From the NCBI GenBank assembly GCA_020851795.1, contig JADZCA010000024.1, positions 46,282 to 110,281 of the forward strand: 64,000 nt of DNA. Reading direction: 5' to 3'. Under the pieces are notes generated by a model, which saw only the letters and a list, made by a program, of their open reading frames with translations, was not told where the DNA came from and made no database searches. Source of the DNA: Planctomycetota bacterium (GTDB taxonomy: Bacteria; Planctomycetota; PLA2; JAEUHO01). Every line of letters starts with the position of its first letter. Positions within the stretch are counted from its first letter, which is position 1. Position numbers and translations under genes: made by a program. Shown piece by piece: positions 52,822 through 60,721 of the stretch.

Positions 52822-53898
52822 TCACGACAGCGTGGGGTAGTCGACGTAGCCCTTCGCGCCCGGCGTGTAGAGCGTCGAGAAGTCGGGCGCGTTGAGCGCG
52901 GCCCCGCGGCGCACGCGCTCGACGAAGTCGGGGTTGGCGAGGAACGGCAGGCCGAACGAGACGAGGTCGGCCTCGCCCTGCTCGACGGCCGCCGACGCGC
53001 GCGCCGCGTCGTAGCCGCCGTTGGCCACGAACGGGCCGCGGAACGCACGGCGCATCGACGGCGAGACCCGCTCGCCGGGCGCCCACATCATGTGCCCCTC
53101 GAACGGCTCGACCACGTGGAGGTAGGCGAGCCGCAGCGCCGACAGCCGCTCGGCCGCGAGCGAGAACGTCGCGACGGGGTCGCTGTCGCGCATGTCGTTG
53201 TAGGCGCCTCGCGGCGAGAGCCGCATCGCGACGCGGTCGGGCGACCACGCGGCGCAGGCGGCCTCGGCCACCTCGACGAGGAAGCGGGTCCGGTTGCGCG
53301 CGCTCCCGCCGTACCCGTCGGTCCGGTGGTTGCTCCCGTCGCGCAGGAACTGGTCCACGAGGTAGCCGTTGGCGCCGTGGATCTCGACGCCGTCGAAGCC
53401 CGCGTCCTTCGCGCGGCGCGCGCCGTCGCCGTAGGCACGCACGACCCGCGGGATCTCCTCGAGCGCGAGCGCGCGCGGGGTGACGTAGGGCTGCTTGCCC
53501 TTCGGCGTGTGGGTCTCGCCCTTCGCGGCGACCGCCGACGGGCCGACGGGCAGCGCGCCGTCGAGGAAGTCGGGGTGCGAGACCCGGCCCATGTGCCACA
53601 GCTGGAGGAAGATGCGCCCGCCCGCACGGTGCACCGCGTCGGTGACCCGGCGCCAGCCCTCCACGTGACGGTCGGTGTAGACGCCCGGCGCGCCCAGCCA
53701 GCCCACGCCGTCGCGGCTCACCGGCGTCGCCTCGGTGACGAGCAGCCCGGCGGCGGCCCGCTGCGCGTAGTGGGAGGCGATCAGCTCGGTCGGGGTCCCG
53801 TCGGGCTCGGCCCGCCCGCGCGTCATCGGCGCCATCACGAGCCGGTTGGGGAGCGTGAGCGCGCCCACGGCGAGCGGACGGAACAGCGGGTCGTGCAC
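52822..53898 (-). CDS. Old Yellow Enzyme-type NADH:flavin oxidoreductase (alkene reductase)
   Basis: GTG start with GGAGG five bases upstream; 358 residues. This is a TIM-barrel FMN enzyme with LPNRLVMAPMTRGRAEPDG at the N-terminus, FLQLWHMGRVSHPDF near 98, and substrate-binding HGANGYLVDQFLRDGSNHRT near 178-197 (H-x-x-N pair of the alkene-reductase group), followed by DGYGGSARNR. It ends with FGLPFLANPDFVERVRRG and TLYTPGAKGYVDYP. It should reduce activated C=C bonds of enones or nitro compounds with NAD(P)H. It is monocistronic. Confidence 0.95.
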   Translation of the reverse strand: MHDPLFRPLAVGALTLPNRLVMAPMTRGRAEPDGTPTELIASHYAQRAAAGLLVTEATPVSRDGVGWLGAPGVYTDRHVEGWRRVTDAVHRAGGRIFLQLWHMGRVSHPDFLDGALPVGPSAVAAKGETHTPKGKQPYVTPRALALEEIPRVVRAYGDGARRAKDAGFDGVEIHGANGYLVDQFLRDGSNHRTDGYGGSARNRTRFLVEVAEAACAAWSPDRVAMRLSPRGAYNDMRDSDPVATFSLAAERLSALRLAYLHVVEPFEGHMMWAPGERVSPSMRRAFRGPFVANGGYDAARASAAVEQGEADLVSFGLPFLANPDFVERVRRGAALNAPDFSTLYTPGAKGYVDYPTLS

Positions 53899-54105
53899 GG
53901 GTCGGCCTCCGGTGGGCGGGACGGCCGTCCCGCGCGGGGCGGGAGCATACGCAGCGGCGAGGGCCGCGGGCGGCCGCACCCGGCCCCCCCGCCGATTCCG
54001 CCGCCGACGAAGCCCGTCCCACGCCCGACGCGCGCCCCGCGCACGTCCGACCCCGGTCGGGGCGGGTGGGCTCGGCGGGCCGTTCCGCACGGGGCCCGCA
54101 GCGGC

Positions 54106-54111
54106 TACCCT
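54106..54111 (+). promoter_or_regulatory. TACCCT -10-like box, leaderless spacing
   Basis: TACCCT ends 9 nt before the ATG at 54121 (context GCTACCCTC). Confidence 0.45.
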
Positions 54112-54120
54112 CCGGGCCCC

Positions 54121-55164
54121 ATGGCCGACCCCGCCCCGCCCCCGCCGCCGTCCGCTCCCCGTCCGCCCCGTGGCACGACGCTGACCGCGAAGACGGCCGC
54201 CAAGAGCCGCTCGACCCTGTTCCCCGTGGTGCTCGGCGCCGCGTGCGTCGCGATCCTCGTCGGCGGCTGGTTCCTCCTGCGCTCGCGCACGCCCAAGCAC
54301 GACCTCGACGTCTTCTGGCCGGTCACGCGCGAGGGCGGCGAGGCGGTGCCGCTGGGGCACGCCGTCCGCGCGGGCGACGCGTTCGACATGAAGCTCAAGG
54401 TGCGCACGGGCGTCGTCCTCGGCGAGGCGGTGGACCCGATGAGCGGCATGACCCTCGACGCCGAGCTGCGCTTCGAGCACACGCTCGCGGCGACCGACGA
54501 CGGCGCGCTCCGGTCCACGATCGCGGCGCGGCTCGACTCGTGCTACGGCACGCTCCCGTTCCTGCCGCCGCTGATCTCGGCGGCGATGCGCGCGGAGCCG
54601 CCGCTGCAGTTCTTCGTGGACCGCGACGCCGACGGGAGCCCGCGCAAGGGCACGGCCCGCCTCGACCCCGCCGTCGAGGGGCGGCGCGTCGCGCTCGAGT
54701 ACCTCTTCTCGGGGCTGAGCGACCTCTCGACGACGTACCTGCCCCCGCGCGCGGTCCGCGTCGGCGAGGTGTGGGACTTGAACGAGTGCGCGCAGCTCGG
54801 CGGCATCGTCGAGGCCGTCCGCACGCTCGCGACGCTGCAGGCCAACCCCGCCGGGTTCCCCGCCGGGACGTGGCGGGGCCAGGTGGGCGCCGAGGGCCTC
54901 GAGGACCACGAGGGCGCGCGCTGCGTGCGCCTGCGGATCGCGCTCGAGACCAAGCTCGAGGGCCCCGTCGTCGCGCCCGCCGAGCCGGGCGCGCTCTCGG
55001 CGGTCGCCAAGGTCGAGGGGACCGCGTGGGTCGCGCTCGACACGGGCGTGCTCTGGGGCCTCGACACGCGCTCCGAGGTGCGGTCCACCTACAAGGTCGC
55101 GCGCAAGAGCGACGAGCGCTGGGCGCGCCAGTTCGTCACCGGGACGACGAAGCGCCGCGGCTGA
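54121..55164 (+). CDS. Membrane-anchored hypothetical protein
   Basis: 347 residues. A Pro-rich cytoplasmic start is followed by a single membrane segment (LFPVVLGAACVAILVGGWFL, about 33-52) and an extracytoplasmic beta-rich domain. That domain contains FDMKLKVRTGVVLGEAVDPM and LSDLSTTYLPPRAVRVGEVW. The length and the phrases 'VGEVWDL' and 'GTAWVALDTGVLWGLD' recall DUF6263-like lipid- or protein-binding domains with a duplicated half, but no firm match is claimed. The last 29 bp overlap the end of the convergent GDPD gene. A TACCCT box lies 9 nt before the ATG. Confidence 0.65.
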   Translation: MADPAPPPPPSAPRPPRGTTLTAKTAAKSRSTLFPVVLGAACVAILVGGWFLLRSRTPKHDLDVFWPVTREGGEAVPLGHAVRAGDAFDMKLKVRTGVVLGEAVDPMSGMTLDAELRFEHTLAATDDGALRSTIAARLDSCYGTLPFLPPLISAAMRAEPPLQFFVDRDADGSPRKGTARLDPAVEGRRVALEYLFSGLSDLSTTYLPPRAVRVGEVWDLNECAQLGGIVEAVRTLATLQANPAGFPAGTWRGQVGAEGLEDHEGARCVRLRIALETKLEGPVVAPAEPGALSAVAKVEGTAWVALDTGVLWGLDTRSEVRSTYKVARKSDERWARQFVTGTTKRRG

Positions 55165-55825
55165 GCGCGTCGCGCCAGCGCGCGAGCCCGTCGAGGTCGT
55201 CGCCGATCCACGCCTGCGCGCCGGCGGCGTGCGCGCGCGCGGCGGCGGCCTCGTCGTCGACGGTCCAGCACCAGATGCGCGCGTCGGGGTGGGCCGCGCG
55301 CACCGGCGCCACGACGCGGTGGAGCACCGCGAGGAGCCCGACGCCGGGCGGCACGCCGCGGTCGGGGACGTGGGAGAGGAGCAGGCCCCGGGGCGTCTGC
55401 GGCAGCCGCGCCGCGGCGTCGAGCACCTCCGCGGCCCAGAAGGAGGTGAACGTCACGCGCGCGAGGCGCTCGCGCAGCGGGACGAGCGCGCGCGCGGCCC
55501 CGGGCACCTTGAGCTCGAGGTTGAGCGTCGCCTGCGGTGCGCCGACGCCCTCGAGCGCGTCGAGCACCGACGCGACCGTCGGGAGGTCGTCGTCGTCGGC
55601 CCCGACCGCGCGACGCAGGTCGGCGAGGGGGAGGACCCGCACCGGCGTCCCGTCGGGGAGGCGCTCGTCGTGGCGCAGGACCGGGACGCCGTCGGCGGTC
55701 ACGAGGACGTCCACCTCGGCGCCGTCGCCGCGCCGGAACGCCGAGACCACCGAGCGACGCGAATTCTCGGGCCCCGCGGCCCGGTCGCCGCGGTGCGCGA
55801 GCAGCCACGGCGTGCGCAGGGTCAA
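55136..55825 (-). CDS. Glycerophosphodiester phosphodiesterase
   Basis: 229 residues from a TTG that overlaps the accD stop (TTGA); no ATG or GTG is available before the first motif. GDPD signatures are present: LLAHRGDRAAGPENS near 10-24 (catalytic HRG, PEN), GDGAEVDVLVTADGVPVLRHD (E-x-D ... HD) near 36-56, LNLELKVPGA near 98, and a final WCWTVDDEAAAARAHAAGAQ with IGDDLDGL. The protein is short and cytoplasmic. It hydrolyses glycerophosphodiesters to glycerol-3-phosphate and an alcohol. Co-translation with accD links it to lipid metabolism. Confidence 0.85.
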   Translation of the reverse strand: MTLRTPWLLAHRGDRAAGPENSRRSVVSAFRRGDGAEVDVLVTADGVPVLRHDERLPDGTPVRVLPLADLRRAVGADDDDLPTVASVLDALEGVGAPQATLNLELKVPGAARALVPLRERLARVTFTSFWAAEVLDAAARLPQTPRGLLLSHVPDRGVPPGVGLLAVLHRVVAPVRAAHPDARIWCWTVDDEAAAARAHAAGAQAWIGDDLDGLARWRDALSRGASSSR

Positions 55826-56733
55826 CGACCCTTCTTGCCGTGCGGCTCGAGCGCCGGGGCGGGCTTGGGCTCGCCGGCGGTGGCGGTCTCGAGCAGCGGC
55901 TGGTCGGGCAGCGGCGCGAGGAAGGCGAGCACCGCGAGGATCTCGTCGCGCAGCTTGCGCCGGTCCACGATGCGGTCCACGAAGCCCTTGTCGGCGAGGA
56001 ACTCCGCGCGCTGGAACCCGTCGGGGAGCGTCGTGCGGATCGTGCTCTCGATGACCCGCGGCCCGGCGAACCCGACGAGCGCGCCCGGCTCGGCGATCGT
56101 CACGTCGCCCTGCGCGGCGAACGACGCCGACACGCCGCCGGTGCACGGGTCGGCGAGCACGCTGACGTAGGGCACGCCGGCCGCTCGAAGGCGCGCGATC
56201 GCCGCGCTGGTCTTGGCCATCTGCATCAGCGAGAGCGCGCCCTCGTGCATGCGCGCGCCGCCCGACGACGCGACGACGATCAGCGGGACGCGGTCGGCGA
56301 GCGCCGCCTCGGCCGCGAGCGCGACGCGCTCCCCGACCACGACGCCCATCGAGCCGCCGAGGAAGCCGAAGTCGAGCACGGCGAGGGCGACGGGCCGCCC
56401 GCCCATCGTCCCGCGCCCGGCGATGCACGCCTCGCTCGCGGTCCCCTTGGCGCGCGTGCGCTTGAGCTTCTGCTCGTACGGCTCCGAGCCGTCGTGGAAG
56501 CGAAGGACGTCCACCGGGGCGACGTCCTCCCCCACCGGCCGGAACGAGCCGGCGTCGAGGAGCAGGTCCACGCGGCGCTTGGCCTCGAGCTTCATGTGGT
56601 GCCCGCACTCGGGGCACACGTTGGCGTTCTCCTGGATCGTCTTGCTGAACGCCATCTTCCCGCACGCGGCGTTGGTGCACTTGGTCCACAGCCCGGCGGG
56701 GACCTCACGCTTCTTGCGGAACGACCAGGGCAT
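55822..56733 (-). CDS. accD: Acetyl-CoA carboxylase carboxyltransferase subunit beta
   Basis: 303 residues. The N-terminal zinc finger uses C19, C24, C40 and C43. The first pair is CX4C instead of the normal CX2C, while the spacing between pairs (15 residues) and the last CX2C are standard. The carboxyltransferase crotonase fold follows: EACIAGRGTMGGRPVALAVL, GGSMGVVVGERVALAAEAAL, SSGGARMHEGALSLMQMAKT, SVLADPCTGGVSASFAAQGD and FAGPRVIESTIRTTLPDGFQ. It makes malonyl-CoA with AccA and biotin-AccB/C, none of which are in the window. It is co-translated with the GDPD gene. Confidence 0.96.
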   Translation of the reverse strand: MPWSFRKKREVPAGLWTKCTNAACGKMAFSKTIQENANVCPECGHHMKLEAKRRVDLLLDAGSFRPVGEDVAPVDVLRFHDGSEPYEQKLKRTRAKGTASEACIAGRGTMGGRPVALAVLDFGFLGGSMGVVVGERVALAAEAALADRVPLIVVASSGGARMHEGALSLMQMAKTSAAIARLRAAGVPYVSVLADPCTGGVSASFAAQGDVTIAEPGALVGFAGPRVIESTIRTTLPDGFQRAEFLADKGFVDRIVDRRKLRDEILAVLAFLAPLPDQPLLETATAGEPKPAPALEPHGKKGR

Positions 56734-56895
56734 GGAGACTCCGACGCGGCCCCGTGGGGCGCACGGCCGAGGAGTCTACCCGGCGCCGACCGCCGGGGCC
56801 CCCGGCGGCCGTCTCCCCCGCCGTCGCCCGCGAACGCGACCTCGCCCGCGCGGTCCGCCGTCGGGGCCCGCGCCCTGCGCGGGCCGCCGTGGGCG

Positions 56896-57576
56896 TCAGG
56901 CGCCGCCGCGGAGCGCGGCGATCGCGGCGCGGCGGTCGGGGCTGCGGAACACGGCGTTGCCGGCGACGAGCACGCGGGCGCCCGCGGCGACCGCGGCGGG
57001 CGCGGTCTTCGGGCCGATGCCGCCGTCGATCTCGATCGGGCCGGGGTAGCCGCGCTCGACGAGCGCGCGCACCTTGTCGAGCACGTCGGGGATGAACGAC
57101 TGCCCGCCGAAGCCCGGGAACACCGACATCACCAGCACGAAGTCGGTGCGGTCGAGGAACGGGTCGAGGCGGGCGACGGGCGTGTCGGGGTTGAGCACGA
57201 GGCCCGCGCGCTTGCCCTTGGCACGGATCGCGTCCAGCGCCGCGCCGACGTCGTCGGTGCGACCGTGCACCTCGACGTGGACGGAGACCCAGTCCGCGCC
57301 GGCGTCGCAGAACGCGCCGACGTACTTCGTCGGCTCGGTGATCATCAGGTGGCAGTCGAGCGTGGTGCGCGTGGCGGCGCGCACGGAGGCGACGAGCGGC
57401 GGCCCGAACGTGATGTTGGGCACGAAGTGCCCGTCCATCACGTCGAGGTGGAGCAGGTCGGCGCCGGCGGCGAGCACGTCCTCGACCTCGGCCCCGAGGC
57501 GCGCGAAGTCGGCCGACAGGATCGACGGCGCGATCTGGACGGCGCGGGCGGTGGCGGGGCGGTCGTTCGCGCGCAT
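56896..57576 (-). CDS. rpe: Ribulose-phosphate 3-epimerase
   Basis: 226 residues. The TIM-barrel motifs are all present: APSILSADFARLG, HLDVMDGHFVPNITFGPPLV, LDCHLMITEP, VLVMSVFPGFGGQSFIPDVL and IEIDGGIGPKTAPAAVAAGA. The metal ligands (His, Asp, His, Asp) sit in these strings. It interconverts ribulose-5-P and xylulose-5-P in the pentose phosphate pathway. It lies 23 bp downstream of the gap stop on the same strand, so both carbon-metabolism genes are probably one transcript. Confidence 0.96.
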   Translation of the reverse strand: MRANDRPATARAVQIAPSILSADFARLGAEVEDVLAAGADLLHLDVMDGHFVPNITFGPPLVASVRAATRTTLDCHLMITEPTKYVGAFCDAGADWVSVHVEVHGRTDDVGAALDAIRAKGKRAGLVLNPDTPVARLDPFLDRTDFVLVMSVFPGFGGQSFIPDVLDKVRALVERGYPGPIEIDGGIGPKTAPAAVAAGARVLVAGNAVFRSPDRRAAIAALRGGA

Positions 57577-57599
57577 GGCGTTCGTCCCGGTCGCGCGTC

Positions 57600-58592
57600 C
57601 TAGCTCGCCATCTTCGCGAGGAGGTCGACGCAGCGGGTGGAGTAGCCCCACTCGTTGTCGTACCACCCGAGGACCTTGACGAGCGGCCCCATGACCATCG
57701 TCGAGAGGCCGTCCACGATGCACGAGGCGGGGTCGCCGACGATGTCGCACGAGACGACCGGGTCCCGCGTCACGCGCAGGATCCCGCGCAGCGCGCCCGC
57801 GGCCGCGGCCTCGAGCGCCGCGTTCACCTCGGCCACGTCCTTCGGCGCGCGCGTGAGCACCGCCGTCAGGTCCACGATCGAGCCGTCCTGCACCGGCACG
57901 CGCAGCGAGAAGCCGTCGAGGCGGCCCTTGAGCGCGGGGAGCACCTTGCCCACCGCCTTCGCCGCGCCCGTCGAGGTCGGGATGATGTTCACGGCCGCGC
58001 GCGCCCGCCGCAGGTCCTTGTGCTCCTGGTCGAGGATGCGCTGGTCGTTGGTGTAGGCGTGGACCGTGTTCATGAACCCGCGCTCGATCCCGAAGGTCTC
58101 GTGGAGCACCTTCGCCATCGGCGCGAGGCAGTTCGTCGTGCACGACGCGTTGCTGACGATGCGGTGCTCGGGCTTGAGCGCCGCGTCGTTGACGCCCATC
58201 ACGATCATCGCGTCCACGTCGTCCTTGGGCGGCGCGGTGAGCAGCACCTTGTTCGCGCCCGCGGCGAGGTGGAGCGCGCACTGCTCGCGCGAGGTGAACT
58301 TGCCTGTCCCCTCGACGACGAGGTCCACGCCGAGCGCCTTCCACGGCAGCTTGGCGGGGTCCTTCTCCTGCAGCAGCGCCGTGCGGCGGCCGTCCACCAC
58401 GAGGTCCTTGCCCTCGAGCGTGACCGAGCCGTCGTAGCGGCCGTGCGTGGAGTCGTAGCGGAGCAGGTGGGCGCTGGCCTCGGGCGCCCCGATGTCGTTG
58501 ACCGCGACGACGGAGAGCTGCGGGTGCTTGGCGAGGATCCGGAACACGAGCCGTCCGATGCGGCCGAACCCGTTGATCGCGACCTTCGTCAT
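57600..58592 (-). CDS. gap: Glyceraldehyde-3-phosphate dehydrogenase, type I
   Basis: 330 residues, usual length. The NAD-binding start INGFGRIGRLVFR is followed by VVAVNDIGAPE. The catalytic Cys is in SNASCTTNCLAP near 150, with GFMNTVHAYTNDQRILDQEH, SLRVPVQDGSIVDLTAVLTR and WYDNEWGYSTRCVDLL at the end. It catalyses the NAD-dependent oxidation of glyceraldehyde-3-P in glycolysis. The presence of NDxG rather than a Calvin-type NADP loop suggests NAD specificity. It leads the gap-rpe unit. Confidence 0.97.
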   Translation of the reverse strand: MTKVAINGFGRIGRLVFRILAKHPQLSVVAVNDIGAPEASAHLLRYDSTHGRYDGSVTLEGKDLVVDGRRTALLQEKDPAKLPWKALGVDLVVEGTGKFTSREQCALHLAAGANKVLLTAPPKDDVDAMIVMGVNDAALKPEHRIVSNASCTTNCLAPMAKVLHETFGIERGFMNTVHAYTNDQRILDQEHKDLRRARAAVNIIPTSTGAAKAVGKVLPALKGRLDGFSLRVPVQDGSIVDLTAVLTRAPKDVAEVNAALEAAAAGALRGILRVTRDPVVSCDIVGDPASCIVDGLSTMVMGPLVKVLGWYDNEWGYSTRCVDLLAKMAS

Positions 58593-58715
58593 GAGCGGGA
58601 CGCTCCGAGGGAGTGGGGAAGCGTAGTGAACGGGGCCGACGCCCCGGGCGCCAGCGTGGGCGGGTGCGCCCCGGCCGGCCGGCGGCCGCCCGCACGCCGC
58701 GGCGCGGGGCCCGGG

Positions 58716-58721
58716 TACCCT
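58716..58721 (+). promoter_or_regulatory. TACCCT -10-like box, leaderless spacing
   Basis: TACCCT ends 8 nt before the ATG of tilS (context GGTACCCTC). Confidence 0.45.
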
Positions 58722-58729
58722 CGCCTCCC

Positions 58730-60178
58730 ATGACCGAGGTGCCCGTCCTCGAAGCCGAGGTGGCCGAGGCGGCCCGCGCCGCGGGCCTCGCGCCGGGCGA
58801 CCGCGTGCTCGTCGCGGTGTCGGGCGGGGCCGACTCGGCGGCGCTCGCCTCGCTCCTCGCGCGGGGCGCCGAGCACGGACTGCCCCTCTCGCTCACGCTG
58901 GGGCACGTGGACCACGGCTGGCGCGGGCCCGCGGAGGCGGCGGCGGACCGGCGGGCGTGCGAGGCGCTCGCGGCGGCGCTGGGCGTCCCGCTGCTCGTGG
59001 CCCCGCCGCCGGCCGTCGTGCGGCGCACCGAGGACGACGCGCGCCGCCACCGCTACGGCGCCCTGCTGCGCCTCGCGACGGCGACGGGCTGCCGCGTCGT
59101 CGCGACGGCGCACCACCTCCGCGACCAGGCGGAGACGTTCCTCCTGCGCCTGCGGCGGGGCAGCGGCCCCGCCGGCCTCGCAGGAATCCCGTCGCGACGT
59201 CCCCTCGCCGGCGGTCCCGTCGAGGTGGTCCGGCCCCTGCTCGGGATCGACCCGCGGCGCCTGCGGCGCCACCTCGACGAGCGCGGGCTCGCGTGGCGCG
59301 AGGACCCGACCAACGCCGTGCTCGACCGGGACCGCGTCCGCGTGCGGGCACGCCTGCTCGCCGCCGAGGCGTCGGGCGCGGCGTGGACCCGCGACCTCGC
59401 CGCGACCGCCGAGCGCGTCCGACGCGCGCTCGCGCGCCGCGAGGCGGCCGTGGAGGCCCGGTGCACCGCGTCGCTGCGCGTGCACCCGCTCGCCGCCGCG
59501 GCCGACGTCGCCCTCGACGACGCGCGCGCCGTCGGGCCGCGGGACGCCGACACGCTCCTGCGCTGGCTCGGGGCCGGGGTCGGCGCCGACCGCGACGGAC
59601 CGTGGCTGACGCGCCACCACGTCGAGGCCGCGGCGCGGCTCGTCGCGCGAGGTCGGCCCGGCGAGGCCGTGGCGCTGCCCCGGGGCGCGACGCTCGCGGT
59701 CCGCCGCGACCGGCTCGTGCTCGCCCTCGCCGCCCCGCCACCGCCGGTGCGCCTCGAGCTGCGGGGAGACGGCGCGGTCTCGGCCGACGTCGGAGCCCAC
59801 GCGCTGACGCTGGCGCGACGGACGGTCGCGGCGGACGGCTTCGACGCGGGCGCGTGGGCCCGCGCGCACCGCCACCCCACGGGCGCGCAGCCCGCCCGCG
59901 CCGCGTTCGACGCCGACCGGCTCGGCCCGCGCGTCGAGCTCGCGCCCGTCGCGCCCGACGACGTGCTCGTGCCGTGGGGCCGCACGTCGTCGTGCCGCGC
60001 GTACGCGCTGCTCGCGCGCGAGGGCGTGCCGGCCGAGGTGCGCCGCGGCGTGCTGGCGCTGCGGCGCGCCGACGGGGCGATCGCGTGGGTCGTCGGGTGC
60101 CGCATCGACGCCTACGCCGGCGTCACCGCGACGACGAAGCATGTCGCGCTCGTCGAGGTCGCGCTGCGGCGCCGGTGA
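58730..60178 (+). CDS. tilS: tRNA(Ile)-lysidine synthetase
   Basis: 482 residues from ATG 58730. The PP-loop VLVAVSGGADSAALASLLAR is at about 26-45. It is followed by LGHVDHGWRG, the AHHLRDQAETFLLRLRRGSG block and GLAGIPSRRPL, all TilS-specific. Then come the arginine-rich linker REDPTNAVLDRDRVRVR and a C-terminal TilS_C-like domain ending near LPVGC-type strands (WVVGCRIDAYAGVTATTKH). It modifies the CAU-anticodon tRNA-Ile wobble C to lysidine, which is essential. A TACCCT box lies 8 nt before the ATG and no Shine-Dalgarno is present. Confidence 0.95.
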   Translation: MTEVPVLEAEVAEAARAAGLAPGDRVLVAVSGGADSAALASLLARGAEHGLPLSLTLGHVDHGWRGPAEAAADRRACEALAAALGVPLLVAPPPAVVRRTEDDARRHRYGALLRLATATGCRVVATAHHLRDQAETFLLRLRRGSGPAGLAGIPSRRPLAGGPVEVVRPLLGIDPRRLRRHLDERGLAWREDPTNAVLDRDRVRVRARLLAAEASGAAWTRDLAATAERVRRALARREAAVEARCTASLRVHPLAAAADVALDDARAVGPRDADTLLRWLGAGVGADRDGPWLTRHHVEAAARLVARGRPGEAVALPRGATLAVRRDRLVLALAAPPPPVRLELRGDGAVSADVGAHALTLARRTVAADGFDAGAWARAHRHPTGAQPARAAFDADRLGPRVELAPVAPDDVLVPWGRTSSCRAYALLAREGVPAEVRRGVLALRRADGAIAWVVGCRIDAYAGVTATTKHVALVEVALRRR

Positions 60179-60343
60179 GCGTCCCGCGAGTGCGCGCCGC
60201 GCACACGTCCGCCGCCCCGAGCCGTCGCGGCCCGAACCCGCGGTCGGCGGCGGATCAGCCTAGGAAGAGCCCCCGCGGCGCCCCACCCCACGCCACGCCT
60301 GCCCCACGCCAAGCCCACCCCGTCGGGCCCCGCTTCGGGGAGC

Positions 60344-60601
60344 TCAGACCGACGTCTGGTCGATGTCGGTCTTGGACGGGGGCGCGCCGGTCGCGAGCGA
60401 CTCGGGCTTCTCGCCACGCTCGACCTTCTCGACGCGGGCGCCGTCGCCCTCGCTGAGGCCCTTCTTGAACTCGTTGATGCCCTGGCCGAGCGAGCGGGCG
60501 GCGCCGGGGAGGCGGCGGCCGAAGAACAGCAGCGCGAGGAGGAGGATCATCCCCCACGCCCACGGGCTGCTGATGTTGGCGAGCGGCGCGACGACGAGCA
60601 T
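60344..60601 (-). CDS. tatA: Twin-arginine translocase TatA/TatE subunit
   Basis: 85 residues from the ATG at 60601, preferred over one four codons upstream because TATGAT (minus strand, 60614-60609) lies 7 nt before it and would include the upstream ATG. One membrane helix (WAWGMILLLALLFFGRRLPG) carries the Phe-Gly of TatA, followed by the amphipathic helix AARSLGQGINEFKKGLSEG and an acidic/basic tail. It forms the pore component of Tat export. No tatB or tatC is nearby. Confidence 0.93.
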   Translation of the reverse strand: MLVVAPLANISSPWAWGMILLLALLFFGRRLPGAARSLGQGINEFKKGLSEGDGARVEKVERGEKPESLATGAPPSKTDIDQTSV

Positions 60602-60608
60602 GGGGTGG

Positions 60609-60614
60609 ATCATA
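60609..60614 (-). promoter_or_regulatory. TATGAT -10 box, leaderless spacing
   Basis: On the minus strand TATGAT matches TATAAT at 5 of 6 positions and ends 7 nt before the tatA ATG at 60601. Confidence 0.5.
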
Positions 60615-60721
60615 CCCCCGGATGGAGCGGGGTCGACGGGACGGCACCGCCGCCCCGCGGTGCGCCCCCCGGGGCGGGGTGCGGGCCGGCGGCGGCGCGT
60701 TCGACCGATCGCGGCGAGCGA

